The position numbers were made by a program, and so were the translations under genes. A stretch of DNA of 10,853 nt from Leptospiraceae bacterium (GTDB lineage Bacteria > Spirochaetota > Leptospiria > Turneriellales > Turneriellaceae): assembly GCA_025057195.1 (NCBI GenBank), contig JANWWX010000020.1:1-10853 (forward strand), written 5' to 3'. Below are positions 1 to 7,126 of this stretch, piece by piece. How positions within the stretch are numbered: position 1 is the stretch's first letter; each line of letters begins with the position of its first letter. The notes under the pieces were generated by a model that worked only from the letters and a program-made list of their open reading frames with translations, had not been told where the DNA came from and made no database searches.

Positions 1-1
1 T

Positions 2-688
2 GCCGAGGAAAAGGCAAGGAGTGCACTGCGCACGGCATTCAGCGAACGCCGCCAGCTCGAAGATGTCAACGAATACTTAAAATTGGGCACACTCTATTTA
101 ATGCTGGAAGTCGCTGCGCTTCCCCTGCGTAACGAAAGGCTTTTGCGGGAGGGTGCACGCCTTTTGGGCGCGATGCGCACTTTTGAAAAAGACTTGGGCA
201 ATTTCCGACAAGATCTCACCCCACCCAAATCTGTTTCTTTCCGCTTGCGGCATAGCCGGTTTTCCGCACAATACCACCTCCAATATGGTATTTTGCTGCG
301 GCGGTTGGGATTTGCCCTGCGCGAGTATTCCCCTGAGGCTTTGACCAAAATTCTCGATGATTCTGAGCGCGACATGCTCTATGCTCCCATCGAGGTGCAG
401 GTGGCGCGTGAGCGGCGGTTGGTTTTACCGCGTAAGTACTGGGATCGGGCATTCACCGATGGGGCGATTACCCATTTTGAAATCGCACTGAAAAAAGATC
501 GGCACAGCGAGGCCGCATTTGAGTTGGTAGATCTGTGCGAAAGGCTGTGGGAAAATGCAGACGCAAACCGCCGCAAAGAGCTACAAAACCTGGTCGCGCG
601 GTATGCTCCACTTTATCTTGAAACCGCGCATGAAGAGTCCCGCATGGCGCGTGTGCGCAGCGTGTTAAAAAGGCTAAGCCATGCCTGA
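2..688 (+). CDS. Helical protein of unknown function (5' end outside window)
   Basis: The reading frame is open from the first bases to a TGA at 686-688, giving at least 228 residues; the true start lies upstream of the window. A TTG at 83 is in frame but has no convincing ribosome binding site, and the frame continues uninterrupted before it, so I treat the gene as partial. The protein is rich in Leu, Arg, Glu and Ala with long amphipathic helices and no signal peptide or membrane segment. The C-terminal part (AITHFEIALKKDRHSEAAFEL and following) faintly resembles TPR-type helical pairs, but I do not recognise a family. Its last 76 bases overlap the end of the convergent glycosyltransferase gene. 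Function unknown; probably cytoplasmic. Confidence 0.7.
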   Translation, partial: AEEKARSALRTAFSERRQLEDVNEYLKLGTLYLMLEVAALPLRNERLLREGARLLGAMRTFEKDLGNFRQDLTPPKSVSFRLRHSRFSAQYHLQYGILLRRLGFALREYSPEALTKILDDSERDMLYAPIEVQVARERRLVLPRKYWDRAFTDGAITHFEIALKKDRHSEAAFELVDLCERLWENADANRRKELQNLVARYAPLYLETAHEESRMARVRSVLKRLSHA

Positions 689-1482
689 TAGCGTCGCAAC
701 CGTGGATTGGCATATTTCAAAGCACCACGAATGAGGTAGCCACATTTTTGGATTGCCTGCTCAAGCAAAGCAAGCTGCCATTCGCGAGGGAGTTTATGGC
801 GCAAAAGCCGCCAAATGCGGTGAAGGGCCAAGACTCGGAAGCGGTCGATTTCACGTGCTTGGCTGAGCTGCGGCCAGTTGCCGGCACGTTTGGTCACTAG
901 CGGCAAATCAGTGTAGGCAATCGGTGCTTCTAGCAAAAGCCTAAGCCATAGCTCATAGTCTTCGCACCAACGGAAGGCCGGGCAAAAGCCACCAGAGGCC
1001 AGGAAAAAGCTGCGGCGCAGGACCACTGCCGAAGGGGAAATCAAGCAACGTTCCAACGCCCGAACCAAAAACTGGCCACCTTCCTTGCGGTGGTGCGGCT
1101 TTTGTTTGGCTATTTTGCCATCGCGCAGCCAAATTTCATTGCTGTGAAGCCACAAATAGTCACTTTGCTTGAAAATAGCCAGCGCGCACTGGAGCTTTTC
1201 CGGCTGCCACAGATCATCGCTATCCAAGAAAGCCAAATATGGGGCATTTCCTAACATCGCTCCATAATTACGGGCATAGGCAGGCCCGTAGTTTTGGGTA
1301 AGGCGGAAAAGTCGGATGCGCGCATCGTGGGCAAAGCGGCCGAGAGCCAGCGGCGGTTCAGAGGCATCATCGATCACCCACAGCCGCCAGTGCGGGTGGG
1401 TCTGGGCCACGACGGAGGCAATCGCTTCTTCCAAAAGGTCTTGCCGGCCAAAAGCCGGGATCACGATGTCAAAATCCACCAT
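613..1482 (-). CDS. Family 2 glycosyltransferase (GT-A fold)
   Basis: A 289-residue protein. The N-terminus shows the GT2 signature: DIVIPAFGRQDLLEEAIASV (residues 5-24), VIDDAS (36-41), then NYGPAYARNYG (64-74). The metal/nucleotide-sugar binding DSDD is at 87-90 and the downstream acidic ED motif of CEDYELWLR at 173-181. It should transfer a sugar from a nucleotide-sugar to a glycan or lipid acceptor at the cytoplasmic face; the acceptor is unknown. No membrane segment is evident. The frame is open upstream to 1677, but that part lies antisense-free inside ribD and does not fit the family, so I start at ATG 1482; GTG 1479 is an alternative. The start overlaps the ribD stop by 14 bases, suggesting translational coupling. 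The C-terminus overlaps the convergent upstream gene by 76 bases. Likely surface polysaccharide or LPS synthesis, but no other glycan genes are nearby. Confidence 0.9.
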   Translation of the reverse strand: MVDFDIVIPAFGRQDLLEEAIASVVAQTHPHWRLWVIDDASEPPLALGRFAHDARIRLFRLTQNYGPAYARNYGAMLGNAPYLAFLDSDDLWQPEKLQCALAIFKQSDYLWLHSNEIWLRDGKIAKQKPHHRKEGGQFLVRALERCLISPSAVVLRRSFFLASGGFCPAFRWCEDYELWLRLLLEAPIAYTDLPLVTKRAGNWPQLSQAREIDRFRVLALHRIWRLLRHKLPREWQLALLEQAIQKCGYLIRGALKYANPRLRRYQAWLSLFNTLRTRAMRDSSCAVSR

Positions 1483-2641
1483 CTCCCTTGCGCACAAAAA
1501 GCAAAAAGTCATCCTGCTGCAACCGTGCAAACTCCAGCAGCGTATAGCCCGCAACTTCGGGAACTTCTTTAATAGAAACCAGGTGGCTGAAATCGTTGCT
1601 CCGGCCACGGCTGCCCCATAGCTGTTCACTTTTTTTGTGGTGCGAGCGGTAGATTGCCACCGCATCGGCAAAGCCATGTTCCAAAAGCTTTTGGCTGAAG
1701 GCCGGTCCCCCTTCCACCAAGGTGCTATTGAACCCCTCGGCCAAGGCTATTTTTAGCACCGAAGAAAGTGTGTGGGCAAAGTTTTGCTGCCATTCGTTGC
1801 GGCTGAAGAGAAAATGGCGCGCCTCGCTGGGGATGCTAAATTTTTCCGGCAAGAGGAAATAGCGCTGTGGTGCTCGGATCGTTTTGGTTTCGGAATGATT
1901 TTTCAAAAAACGGCGGATGAGGTGCAGCTGGCGATAAAAAAAGTTGCGGAAAAAATCCGAAAATCCTTCGGTGTTGAAAGGCGGCAAATTGGGGGGCAAC
2001 CGTACGGTGAGCTGTGGGCTATCGGTGAACACCGTGCCCGGCGCGACCATCGACAATTTGCAATAGAAACGCAAAACCGCGGTCAAAATGCCGGTATCCG
2101 CGCCGCTGATTTTACCCGAAGGCCCTTTTTGTGGTGCCAGTGCGCCGTCACGGGTCTGCGCCCATTTGGCAAGCAAGCGCGGCCGCAAATGCCTGCGCGC
2201 GAAAAAAAAAGGAGCAGTGGTAAACCACTTTTCGCGCACAAAATCGTTTTCGTCCCAGATCTCGGCACGCACCCCGTGGCGGTGCAGCAAATCCAACGAG
2301 CGCCCCTGCACTTCGGCAGCGAAATCGCGTTCGGCAATGACCACGCGGCCGACTTTTTTTTGCAGAATAATATCAGTGCACGGCGGGGTGCGGCCAAAAT
2401 GGCAACATGGCTCGAGTGTGGTATAAAGCGTGTGGTCAGATAAATTGTCGTGGGCAATTTTTTCCAACGCGTGGCGTTCTGCGTGCGCAAAGCCAGCGCG
2501 GTGGGTGAATCCAGTTGCAATGATGCGCCCGTTTTTGTCGGCAAGCACCGCTCCTACGGCCGGATTGGGGTCAGAGTTTCCTGCAGCGTAGGCGGCTAAG
2601 CGGTAGGCCAAGGCCAACGCGGCGCGGTCAGCTTCCCGCAT
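1469..2641 (-). CDS. ribD: Bifunctional riboflavin biosynthesis deaminase/reductase RibD
   Basis: 390 residues. RibD deaminates the pyrimidine ring of 2,5-diamino-6-ribosylamino-4(3H)-pyrimidinone 5'-phosphate and then reduces the ribose side chain with NADPH, the second and third steps of riboflavin synthesis. The deaminase half is clear: NPAVGAV at 26-32, HAE at 53-55 and PCCHFGRTPPC at 78-88, giving zinc ligands H53, C79 and C88 and proton shuttle E55. The reductase half begins near residue 152 (RPRLLAKWAQTRDGALA) and includes PGTVFTDSPQLTVR (about 202-215) and LVEGGPAF near the C-terminus. The region before PGTVF departs from the usual DAILVGxGT pattern. The length is slightly above the usual 360-370. 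The start ATG lies within the end of cheW (14-base overlap) and has no Shine-Dalgarno of its own, so it is probably translated by coupling. No other rib gene is nearby. Confidence 0.95.
   Translation of the reverse strand: MREADRAALALAYRLAAYAAGNSDPNPAVGAVLADKNGRIIATGFTHRAGFAHAERHALEKIAHDNLSDHTLYTTLEPCCHFGRTPPCTDIILQKKVGRVVIAERDFAAEVQGRSLDLLHRHGVRAEIWDENDFVREKWFTTAPFFFARRHLRPRLLAKWAQTRDGALAPQKGPSGKISGADTGILTAVLRFYCKLSMVAPGTVFTDSPQLTVRLPPNLPPFNTEGFSDFFRNFFYRQLHLIRRFLKNHSETKTIRAPQRYFLLPEKFSIPSEARHFLFSRNEWQQNFAHTLSSVLKIALAEGFNSTLVEGGPAFSQKLLEHGFADAVAIYRSHHKKSEQLWGSRGRSNDFSHLVSIKEVPEVAGYTLLEFARLQQDDFLLFVRKGDGGF
1483..1489 (-). promoter_or_regulatory. Ribosome binding site of the glycosyltransferase gene
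   Basis: The minus strand reads AAGGGAG directly before ATG 1482, inside the end of ribD. The spacing to that ATG is zero, and to the GTG that follows it is three bases, so the site is close but does not cleanly settle which codon is used. It supports a start near 1482 rather than at the far end of the open frame. Confidence 0.45.
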
Positions 2642-3071
2642 TTTCGGTGATCAAAAATTGCGGGGAAAGAATGAAAAAAATCAGATCTTGCTCTGCTAGT
2701 CTCGCAACCGCTTCGATTCCGGTGCGGTTTTTCTGAGCGATCGTCTCGGGTGTCTGTTCAATATTCTGGCTTTTGACCGTGACTACCCGCTCTGCACTAT
2801 CGCAGACAAGTCCCATGAGCTTTTGCCCATGGCGGATGATGACAATGCGCGTTTCACCATCGGCAGCTTTGGGTTCGAGCGCAAACCATTCGCGCAGACC
2901 CAAAACGGGCAAAATCGTGCCGCGCACGCTCACCATGCCGAGGATGTGTGCAGGGGAATGCGGGATGCGCTGCGGTGCCTGGTAGCGCACCACTTCTTCG
3001 ACCGCTGCAATCGGCACCCCGTAGTGCTCGCTGCCAACACGTATTAAAATAAACTTTTCTTCTTCGTGCAT
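2628..3071 (-). CDS. cheW: CheW-like chemotaxis coupling protein
   Basis: 147 residues, a single CheW domain. CheW couples methyl-accepting chemoreceptors to the CheA kinase in membrane-associated arrays. The family pattern is visible throughout: FILIRVGSEHYGVPIAAVEEV (7-27), RIPHSPAHILGMVSVRG (35-51) and TILPVLGLREWF (52-63), then the second half with MGLVCDSAERVVTV (86-99). The usual NLRG appears here as SVRG with the arginine kept. The ATG at 3071 is 6 bases after the stop of the upstream membrane-protein gene, and its end overlaps ribD by 14 bases, so it sits mid-operon. No cheA, receptor or other che gene is in the window, so this is an orphan copy and could be a paralogue for an alternative array. 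No strong ribosome binding site is seen. Confidence 0.93.
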   Translation of the reverse strand: MHEEEKFILIRVGSEHYGVPIAAVEEVVRYQAPQRIPHSPAHILGMVSVRGTILPVLGLREWFALEPKAADGETRIVIIRHGQKLMGLVCDSAERVVTVKSQNIEQTPETIAQKNRTGIEAVARLAEQDLIFFILSPQFLITENAGS

Positions 3072-3077
3072 TGTGCA

Positions 3078-3653
3078 CTAGGTTGAGCGACCAGGGCGTT
3101 CGGGCACGCCGCCACGTTCGCCACTTTCGCTTTTACGCAGGTGGTAGAGCACCAGCCCGACAGTAGTGGCATAATTAAAAAATATCCAAAGAAAACTAAG
3201 GGCATGGTAAAAGCCATAAGCCACAAGCATTTGGGCTGCGAGCGTTGCGCTTAGGCTAAAGAAAAACGTAGCATCATTCGCAATGAATTTTTTTATAAAG
3301 TCAGGCCAGTTGAGTTCTTCTGCTTTCTCTTTGAGATAGGGCTGCCCCAAAAGCCACAGCGCAGGGATAATGGCCGAATGGAAAAAAGCACTTTCGTAGT
3401 GCTCACCATAGATCCCGCCAGTATAGCTCAGCATGTAGCCGAGCAGCGCACCCAAGATAGCCCCAGCATACCCGGTCGCTGGATGTATGCTGACAATGCG
3501 TTGCCATTCTGCCAGGACAAAATTATGCACATAAATCAGCTCCTCGCGTGGATACTCGCGCCGCCCATCGGTAAGCAATCGACGATAATAATTGCACAGG
3601 AGGATCAGCGCTGCGGTGAATGCTATAAGTATAATCGACGACACAAGTTCCAT
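3078..3653 (-). CDS. Polytopic inner-membrane protein of unknown function
   Basis: 191 residues with about five hydrophobic segments: 3-23, 61-82, 88-105, 127-148 and 150-171. The C-terminal tail (KSESGERGGVPERPGRST) is hydrophilic and arginine-rich. The loop after segment 1 (about 24-60) is charged and probably cytoplasmic by the positive-inside rule. I do not recognise a family. I chose ATG 3653, which has AGAGAG six bases before it; the frame is also open to a TTG at 3686, which would add 11 polar residues with no better signal. The gene ends 6 bases before cheW and probably heads the operon with cheW, ribD and the glycosyltransferase. Its position next to cheW allows, but does not prove, a link to chemosensory arrays. 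Confidence 0.75.
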   Translation of the reverse strand: MELVSSIILIAFTAALILLCNYYRRLLTDGRREYPREELIYVHNFVLAEWQRIVSIHPATGYAGAILGALLGYMLSYTGGIYGEHYESAFFHSAIIPALWLLGQPYLKEKAEELNWPDFIKKFIANDATFFFSLSATLAAQMLVAYGFYHALSFLWIFFNYATTVGLVLYHLRKSESGERGGVPERPGRST

Positions 3654-3729
3654 AAACCACTCTCTGCTCTTGCTGCAGCCATTCAATCAAAAAACATTGG
3701 CAAAAGCTGTCCGACATTCAGCCTGGCGC

Positions 3730-5001
3730 ATGCAGTGGCGATGCGTAGGCGGGCACTTGGGGACGTTAAGCTTGGTTTTTTTGCTGGCGCAGTGCAATAA
3801 GTATGTTTATGAGCATCGCGAAGGTAGGCTGTCACGTGGGACCTTTGAAGTCATCAAGCGCAGTTTTTACGAGGGACAATTTGAGGAGGAAGAGACAAAA
3901 GAGGCGCGCAACCGCAAGATCATCGCCGACATCGCCGAGCTCGATGCCCTGGGCGTACTGGCCACACGCAAAGGGCTCAAGCAAGATCCCTATTACGGGG
4001 AATACCTTTTCCGACAAAAAGTAGCACGCTATGGCCGCGTGGCGATCACCCACTGGCGGGAAAAATATGGCGACAAGTTTAACTGGCAGATGATCTTCCC
4101 TGCCGAAAACCTGATTTTTGATGCCAAAAAGGCCGTGGCAGAACTCAAAGCAAAATTCCAGAAAAATGAATCTGTATTGGATCACAAAATCGCCGAGTTT
4201 GAGGGCCGGCCAGTTTTTTACCGCAACCTCAAGCCAGTGCTCGCCGTTTCGGATTACGAGCAGATGCCGGGCTTCACCGAGGCAGCGCTGGAATCAGGAC
4301 TGCGCGATGCGCTCAAGCTGTGGCTCGAAAAGCAGATCCACGACCGCGTGGTCTGGCAATTCTCTGCCGATGAGCAAGAGCTGCGCCGTTTTGACCATAA
4401 CAAAGTGGCGGTGCTCTACCTCAAAGTGAAGTATGGAAAAGCCGGCAAGGGGATTTACCCGGCTGCGATGGATAACATCCCGCTGACCCCGGTTGAAATT
4501 TACGACCATTTCCACAAAATGCAAAATACTCTGGCCGAGGTGCTGTGGGTCAAGGCGGCTTATACAGTCGTTGCCGAGGAAAATATTGCCGAGGAGATAA
4601 TCGCCAAGCTCGACCAAGGCGCGGATTTTGTCGAACTCGCGCGTCGGTATGCTATTGATCCCCGTTTTGTTGAAACTGCCAAACCGCATGTGATCAGGGG
4701 TTATGGCAAGGACGTGCTGGCGCGGGAAAAGCGCAGCTATTACGACCGGCTAATCCTCGACATGGCGGGCCGCGACATCAGCAAACCTGATCCCTATTTG
4801 GGTAAAGATGGGATTGTGGTTGCCCGCATTTACGATGTTGGCCGGGCGTTGGAGAAAGTCAAGCTGCAGGATGTCATGTGGAAGGTGGAAAACGACCTGC
4901 GCACCCGGTTGCTCAACGAAGTTTTTGACCACGACGTGCGCGACACGCTCGCTGCGCTGCGTGTGCGCTATAACGAGCGGCTGATCCGCAGCCTGAATTG
5001 A
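3730..5001 (+). CDS. Probable lipoprotein with SurA/PpiC-like foldase region
   Basis: 423 residues from ATG 3730. The N-terminus has one basic residue, a hydrophobic stretch (LGTLSLVFLLAQ, 10-21) and Cys22, a loose lipobox (LLAQC) of the kind tolerated in spirochaetes. Residues 40-190 are charged and helical like the chaperone part of SurA/PrsA. Residues about 272-369 resemble a parvulin domain: IAEEIIAKLDQGADFVELAR, ending near the PYLGKDGIVVARIYDV segment. The GGxLG and active-site histidine positions expected in catalytic parvulins are not visible, so it may be a chaperone without isomerase activity. The predicted place of action is the periplasm, anchored in a membrane. The frame is open back to 3592, overlapping the divergent membrane gene, but that extension puts the signal peptide far inside, so I reject it. 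It converges with the barrel-like gene, 9 bases apart. Confidence 0.7.
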   Translation: MQWRCVGGHLGTLSLVFLLAQCNKYVYEHREGRLSRGTFEVIKRSFYEGQFEEEETKEARNRKIIADIAELDALGVLATRKGLKQDPYYGEYLFRQKVARYGRVAITHWREKYGDKFNWQMIFPAENLIFDAKKAVAELKAKFQKNESVLDHKIAEFEGRPVFYRNLKPVLAVSDYEQMPGFTEAALESGLRDALKLWLEKQIHDRVVWQFSADEQELRRFDHNKVAVLYLKVKYGKAGKGIYPAAMDNIPLTPVEIYDHFHKMQNTLAEVLWVKAAYTVVAEENIAEEIIAKLDQGADFVELARRYAIDPRFVETAKPHVIRGYGKDVLAREKRSYYDRLILDMAGRDISKPDPYLGKDGIVVARIYDVGRALEKVKLQDVMWKVENDLRTRLLNEVFDHDVRDTLAALRVRYNERLIRSLN

Positions 5002-5010
5002 CCCAATCAA

Positions 5011-5748
5011 TTAGAGTTGGTATCCTAAACCGATGGCAAGTCCAACACCAGAAAAGCTGGGAGCGGCGGGACTATCTTCGGCAATCGGCCGCCCTTCGGC
5101 CCAAAACAAAGGCATCTTGAGGACAAAACGTAGCTCACCCCACCGCCAAAAAAGTTCCAAGCGTGCCACCAGGAGTGGTGCCAGCGAACGCTGTTCATGG
5201 TAGTCGCTGGCGTTGCCAAAATGTCGAGAAGTGAACACCGAACTAAATAAAGCACCTGCTCCTAAACCGAGGAGCAAGCCCACACTGTCAGTCCGCCACA
5301 AGGTACGATCGAGAATAAAGGCGAAAGGTAGTTGGTAGCCATCGGTGTTGATGGTTTCCTGCCCCTGGTAGTTCGGTGAGCTGACCACGGCACTGCTTTT
5401 GGGCAATACGGCATAACCACAAAATACCGACCAGATACTATCAGCACTTTCCCGCCGGTACTCTGCATGGATCAAAAGAAAAATAGGAGCGGCGTTAAGC
5501 GCTGGGTCTGCCTTGAATCCTGCAGGAACTAATTTCGCATTGTAGTTCGTCGCCAGTTCTTGGGCAAACTGGTGGGTATATGTGGCCAACGCAGAGTTAT
5601 TGGCGTACTGCAACCCCATGGCGGTAAAAAGCCAATTCCGCGCTGTGCTATGGTTAGGCTCGTCTGCACGCAGTTTTGGCGGCAGAGCAAAACCCAATAA
5701 TAGGGCAAAAAACAAAATCCCTCGGCCGGCAGAACAAACGCCCTTCAT
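5011..5748 (-). CDS. Exported beta-barrel-like envelope protein, unknown function
   Basis: 245 residues. A clear signal peptide is present: basic start (MKGVCSAGRG), a hydrophobic core (ILFFALLLGFAL) and a probable signal peptidase I site after LRA (28/29). The mature part is rich in Gly, Ser, Tyr and Phe with alternating hydrophobic stretches. Strand-like pieces include SVGLLLGLGAGALFSSVF, WGELRFVLKMPLFW and a final GVGLAIGLGYQL. This pattern suits an outer-membrane beta-barrel or surface protein, although the final residue is Leu rather than the classic Phe. I do not recognise a named family. A TTG two codons upstream (5754) is in frame, but ATG 5748 gives the cleaner signal peptide. It follows the 129-residue gene by 45 bases on the same strand, suggesting an operon, and ends 9 bases from the convergent foldase-like lipoprotein gene. 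Confidence 0.75.
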   Translation of the reverse strand: MKGVCSAGRGILFFALLLGFALPPKLRADEPNHSTARNWLFTAMGLQYANNSALATYTHQFAQELATNYNAKLVPAGFKADPALNAAPIFLLIHAEYRRESADSIWSVFCGYAVLPKSSAVVSSPNYQGQETINTDGYQLPFAFILDRTLWRTDSVGLLLGLGAGALFSSVFTSRHFGNASDYHEQRSLAPLLVARLELFWRWGELRFVLKMPLFWAEGRPIAEDSPAAPSFSGVGLAIGLGYQL

Positions 5749-5793
5749 CCCCAAAAATCCGTCAGAAGATGGCTCGGCCAGCGCCGCCAGGTA

Positions 5794-6183
5794 TTATTTT
5801 TTCTTTTGGCTATTTTTATATTCGGCTTCAGTGATCACACGGATATTTCTTTTAAAGTTCCATTTGCGGTAAACCGAAAGCGCATCGATCCGTGAGTTGG
5901 GCAAAAAGAAATAATTAGAACCGTATTGGACAATCGCACCTTTGTAATCAGAGTGTTTTCCACGAAAGTCCACCTTGCCGACTTCTTTGACCTGGCTCCA
6001 GTTTTCGCAGTTTTTGAGAACCGGCATTTGGTACAAGTGTAGCTCGCGGATTGTTCCTTCCTCCAGCGAGCGTGCCATGGCAACTGACCAATCCACGCAT
6101 ATAATTTCGGAGTTTCGCCCTGCAAAGTCAAGTTTTTTGAAAGAAGTGGTTGGCAGCAGTGCGCAAAGGGTAGGTCCTTCCAC
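5794..6183 (-). CDS. Conserved-looking small protein of unknown function
   Basis: 129 residues if started at GTG 6183. Visible segments include SFKKLDFAGRNSEIICVDWS, LEEGTIRELHLYQMPVLKNC and a C-terminal half with FRGKHSDYKGAIVQYGSNYF followed by a lysine-rich tail. There is no signal peptide or membrane segment. The mixture of aromatic, charged and beta-strand-like stretches looks like a real folded protein, but I do not recognise it. The start is uncertain: the frame stays open to 6417, but that part is antisense to queG and is low-complexity Ala/Pro/Gly. ATG 6078 would shorten the protein to 94 residues. None of the candidate starts has a good ribosome binding site. GTG 6183 leaves only 2 bases to the start of divergent queG. 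It precedes the barrel-like protein gene by 45 bases. Confidence 0.55.
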   Translation of the reverse strand: MEGPTLCALLPTTSFKKLDFAGRNSEIICVDWSVAMARSLEEGTIRELHLYQMPVLKNCENWSQVKEVGKVDFRGKHSDYKGAIVQYGSNYFFLPNSRIDALSVYRKWNFKRNIRVITEAEYKNSQKKK

Positions 6184-6185
6184 CG

Positions 6186-7109
6186 ATGTTGGACGAGAGA
6201 CTGCTGGCAGCGCTGGAAAAATCTGCGCGCAGGCTTGGTTTTGCGCGGATGGCAGCCCTGCCGGTGACGCCGGTTGCTGGGGAATTTCTCCGCTTCCACC
6301 ATAAACTGACTGGTGAGCAGCTTCCCAAAGACCTCTTGTATTTGCGGCGCCCGCAGCGGGAAAACCCACAGGCACTTTTGCCTGGAGCGCGGACCATGCT
6401 GATTTTTCTCTACCCATACCGTTTTCGCAGCGTCGAGAACAAGTTGCGCAAGAGCGCTTTTAAAATTGCCCGCTATGCATGGCAGCGTGATTACCACAAG
6501 TTATTGCGGGACAAACTGCACCAGCTATTGCAAGAGTTTTCCCTGACTGGTCGGGCTATTACCGATTCAGCCCCTTTCCCCGAACGCTACTGGGCACGCC
6601 GTGCTGGCCTGGGCAAAATTGGGAGGAATGGCCTCTTGATCCATGAGGAATTAGGCAGCTATTTTTTTATCGCAACCCTTTTGGTCGAACAGCCCATGGC
6701 AATTGAGAAAAGTGGGAACATGGCAAGTCCCGCCGAGGACATTTCCCTCATCTGTGGCGAATGCCAGCTTTGCGTCACTGCTTGCCCAACAGGGGCCTTG
6801 AACGGGGATTCGACCATGGATGTCCGCCGCTGCCTCTCGTTTATCACGGTAGAAAGTAGAGAGGAGTTACCTGATTTTTTCACCCGTAAAAACCACCGTT
6901 GGATCTTTGGCTGTGACATCTGCCAGCAAGTTTGCCCTTGGAACCGCAAATTTTTTGCCGATGACAACTTCAGCGCAGAGCACCCGCAGGCTGAGAGAAT
7001 AGCCGGAGGCAAATTGCCACTCAGCCGCAGGCAGCTCAGAGATTCGGTCTTCCACCGTCGTGGCTGGAAGCGACTGTCGGCTACCCTCGCTGCAGTGAGG
7101 CGGGGCTAA
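6186..7109 (+). CDS. queG: Epoxyqueuosine reductase QueG
   Basis: 307 residues. QueG is a cobalamin- and iron-sulfur-dependent enzyme that reduces epoxyqueuosine to queuosine at the wobble position of GUN-anticodon tRNAs, in the cytoplasm. Family motifs are present in order: RDYHKLLRDKL (101-111), TDSAPFPERYWARRAGLGKIGRNG (126-149, with the catalytic-type D127), CGECQLCVTACPTGAL (190-205), RRCLSFITVE (214-223) and FGCDICQQVCPWN (241-253). The cysteines at 190, 193, 196, 200, 243, 246 and 250 fit two [4Fe-4S] clusters, with C216 as a further conserved cysteine. The ATG is fixed by the N-terminal helix LDERLLAALEKSARRLGFAR, which matches the family start. At 307 residues it lacks most of the C-terminal HEAT-like repeats of the 380-residue E. 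coli and Bacillus forms. It is divergent from a gene beginning 2 bases away and convergent with the HATPase-fold gene. Confidence 0.97.
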   Translation: MLDERLLAALEKSARRLGFARMAALPVTPVAGEFLRFHHKLTGEQLPKDLLYLRRPQRENPQALLPGARTMLIFLYPYRFRSVENKLRKSAFKIARYAWQRDYHKLLRDKLHQLLQEFSLTGRAITDSAPFPERYWARRAGLGKIGRNGLLIHEELGSYFFIATLLVEQPMAIEKSGNMASPAEDISLICGECQLCVTACPTGALNGDSTMDVRRCLSFITVESREELPDFFTRKNHRWIFGCDICQQVCPWNRKFFADDNFSAEHPQAERIAGGKLPLSRRQLRDSVFHRRGWKRLSATLAAVRRG

Positions 7110-7126
7110 GCCTGGAGGCAGTGGCT

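Noticed and set aside
1772..2443. 223-codon plus-strand open frame
   Set aside because: It is entirely antisense to ribD, whose motifs are unambiguous; the translation is low in recognisable structure.
3069..3080. GTGCAC palindrome at the membrane protein/cheW junction, shared with the hairpin before the oxoamine synthase
   Set aside because: Six bases is too short to separate from chance, and it falls on the start/stop codons.
3592..3729. Upstream extension of the foldase-like lipoprotein gene
   Set aside because: It would bury a good signal peptide 46 residues inside and overlap the start of the divergent membrane-protein gene.
3378..3800. 140-codon plus-strand open frame crossing the divergent region
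   Set aside because: It is antisense to the membrane protein gene for most of its length and ends inside the signal peptide of the lipoprotein gene; no family features.
6184..6417. N-terminal extension of the 129-residue protein
   Set aside because: It is Ala/Pro/Gly-rich sequence antisense to the conserved start of queG, as expected for a shadow frame.
5835..6497. 220-codon minus-strand open frame over queG and the small gene
   Set aside because: It lies in a different frame from the better-supported 129-residue protein and antisense to queG; the translation looks like noise.
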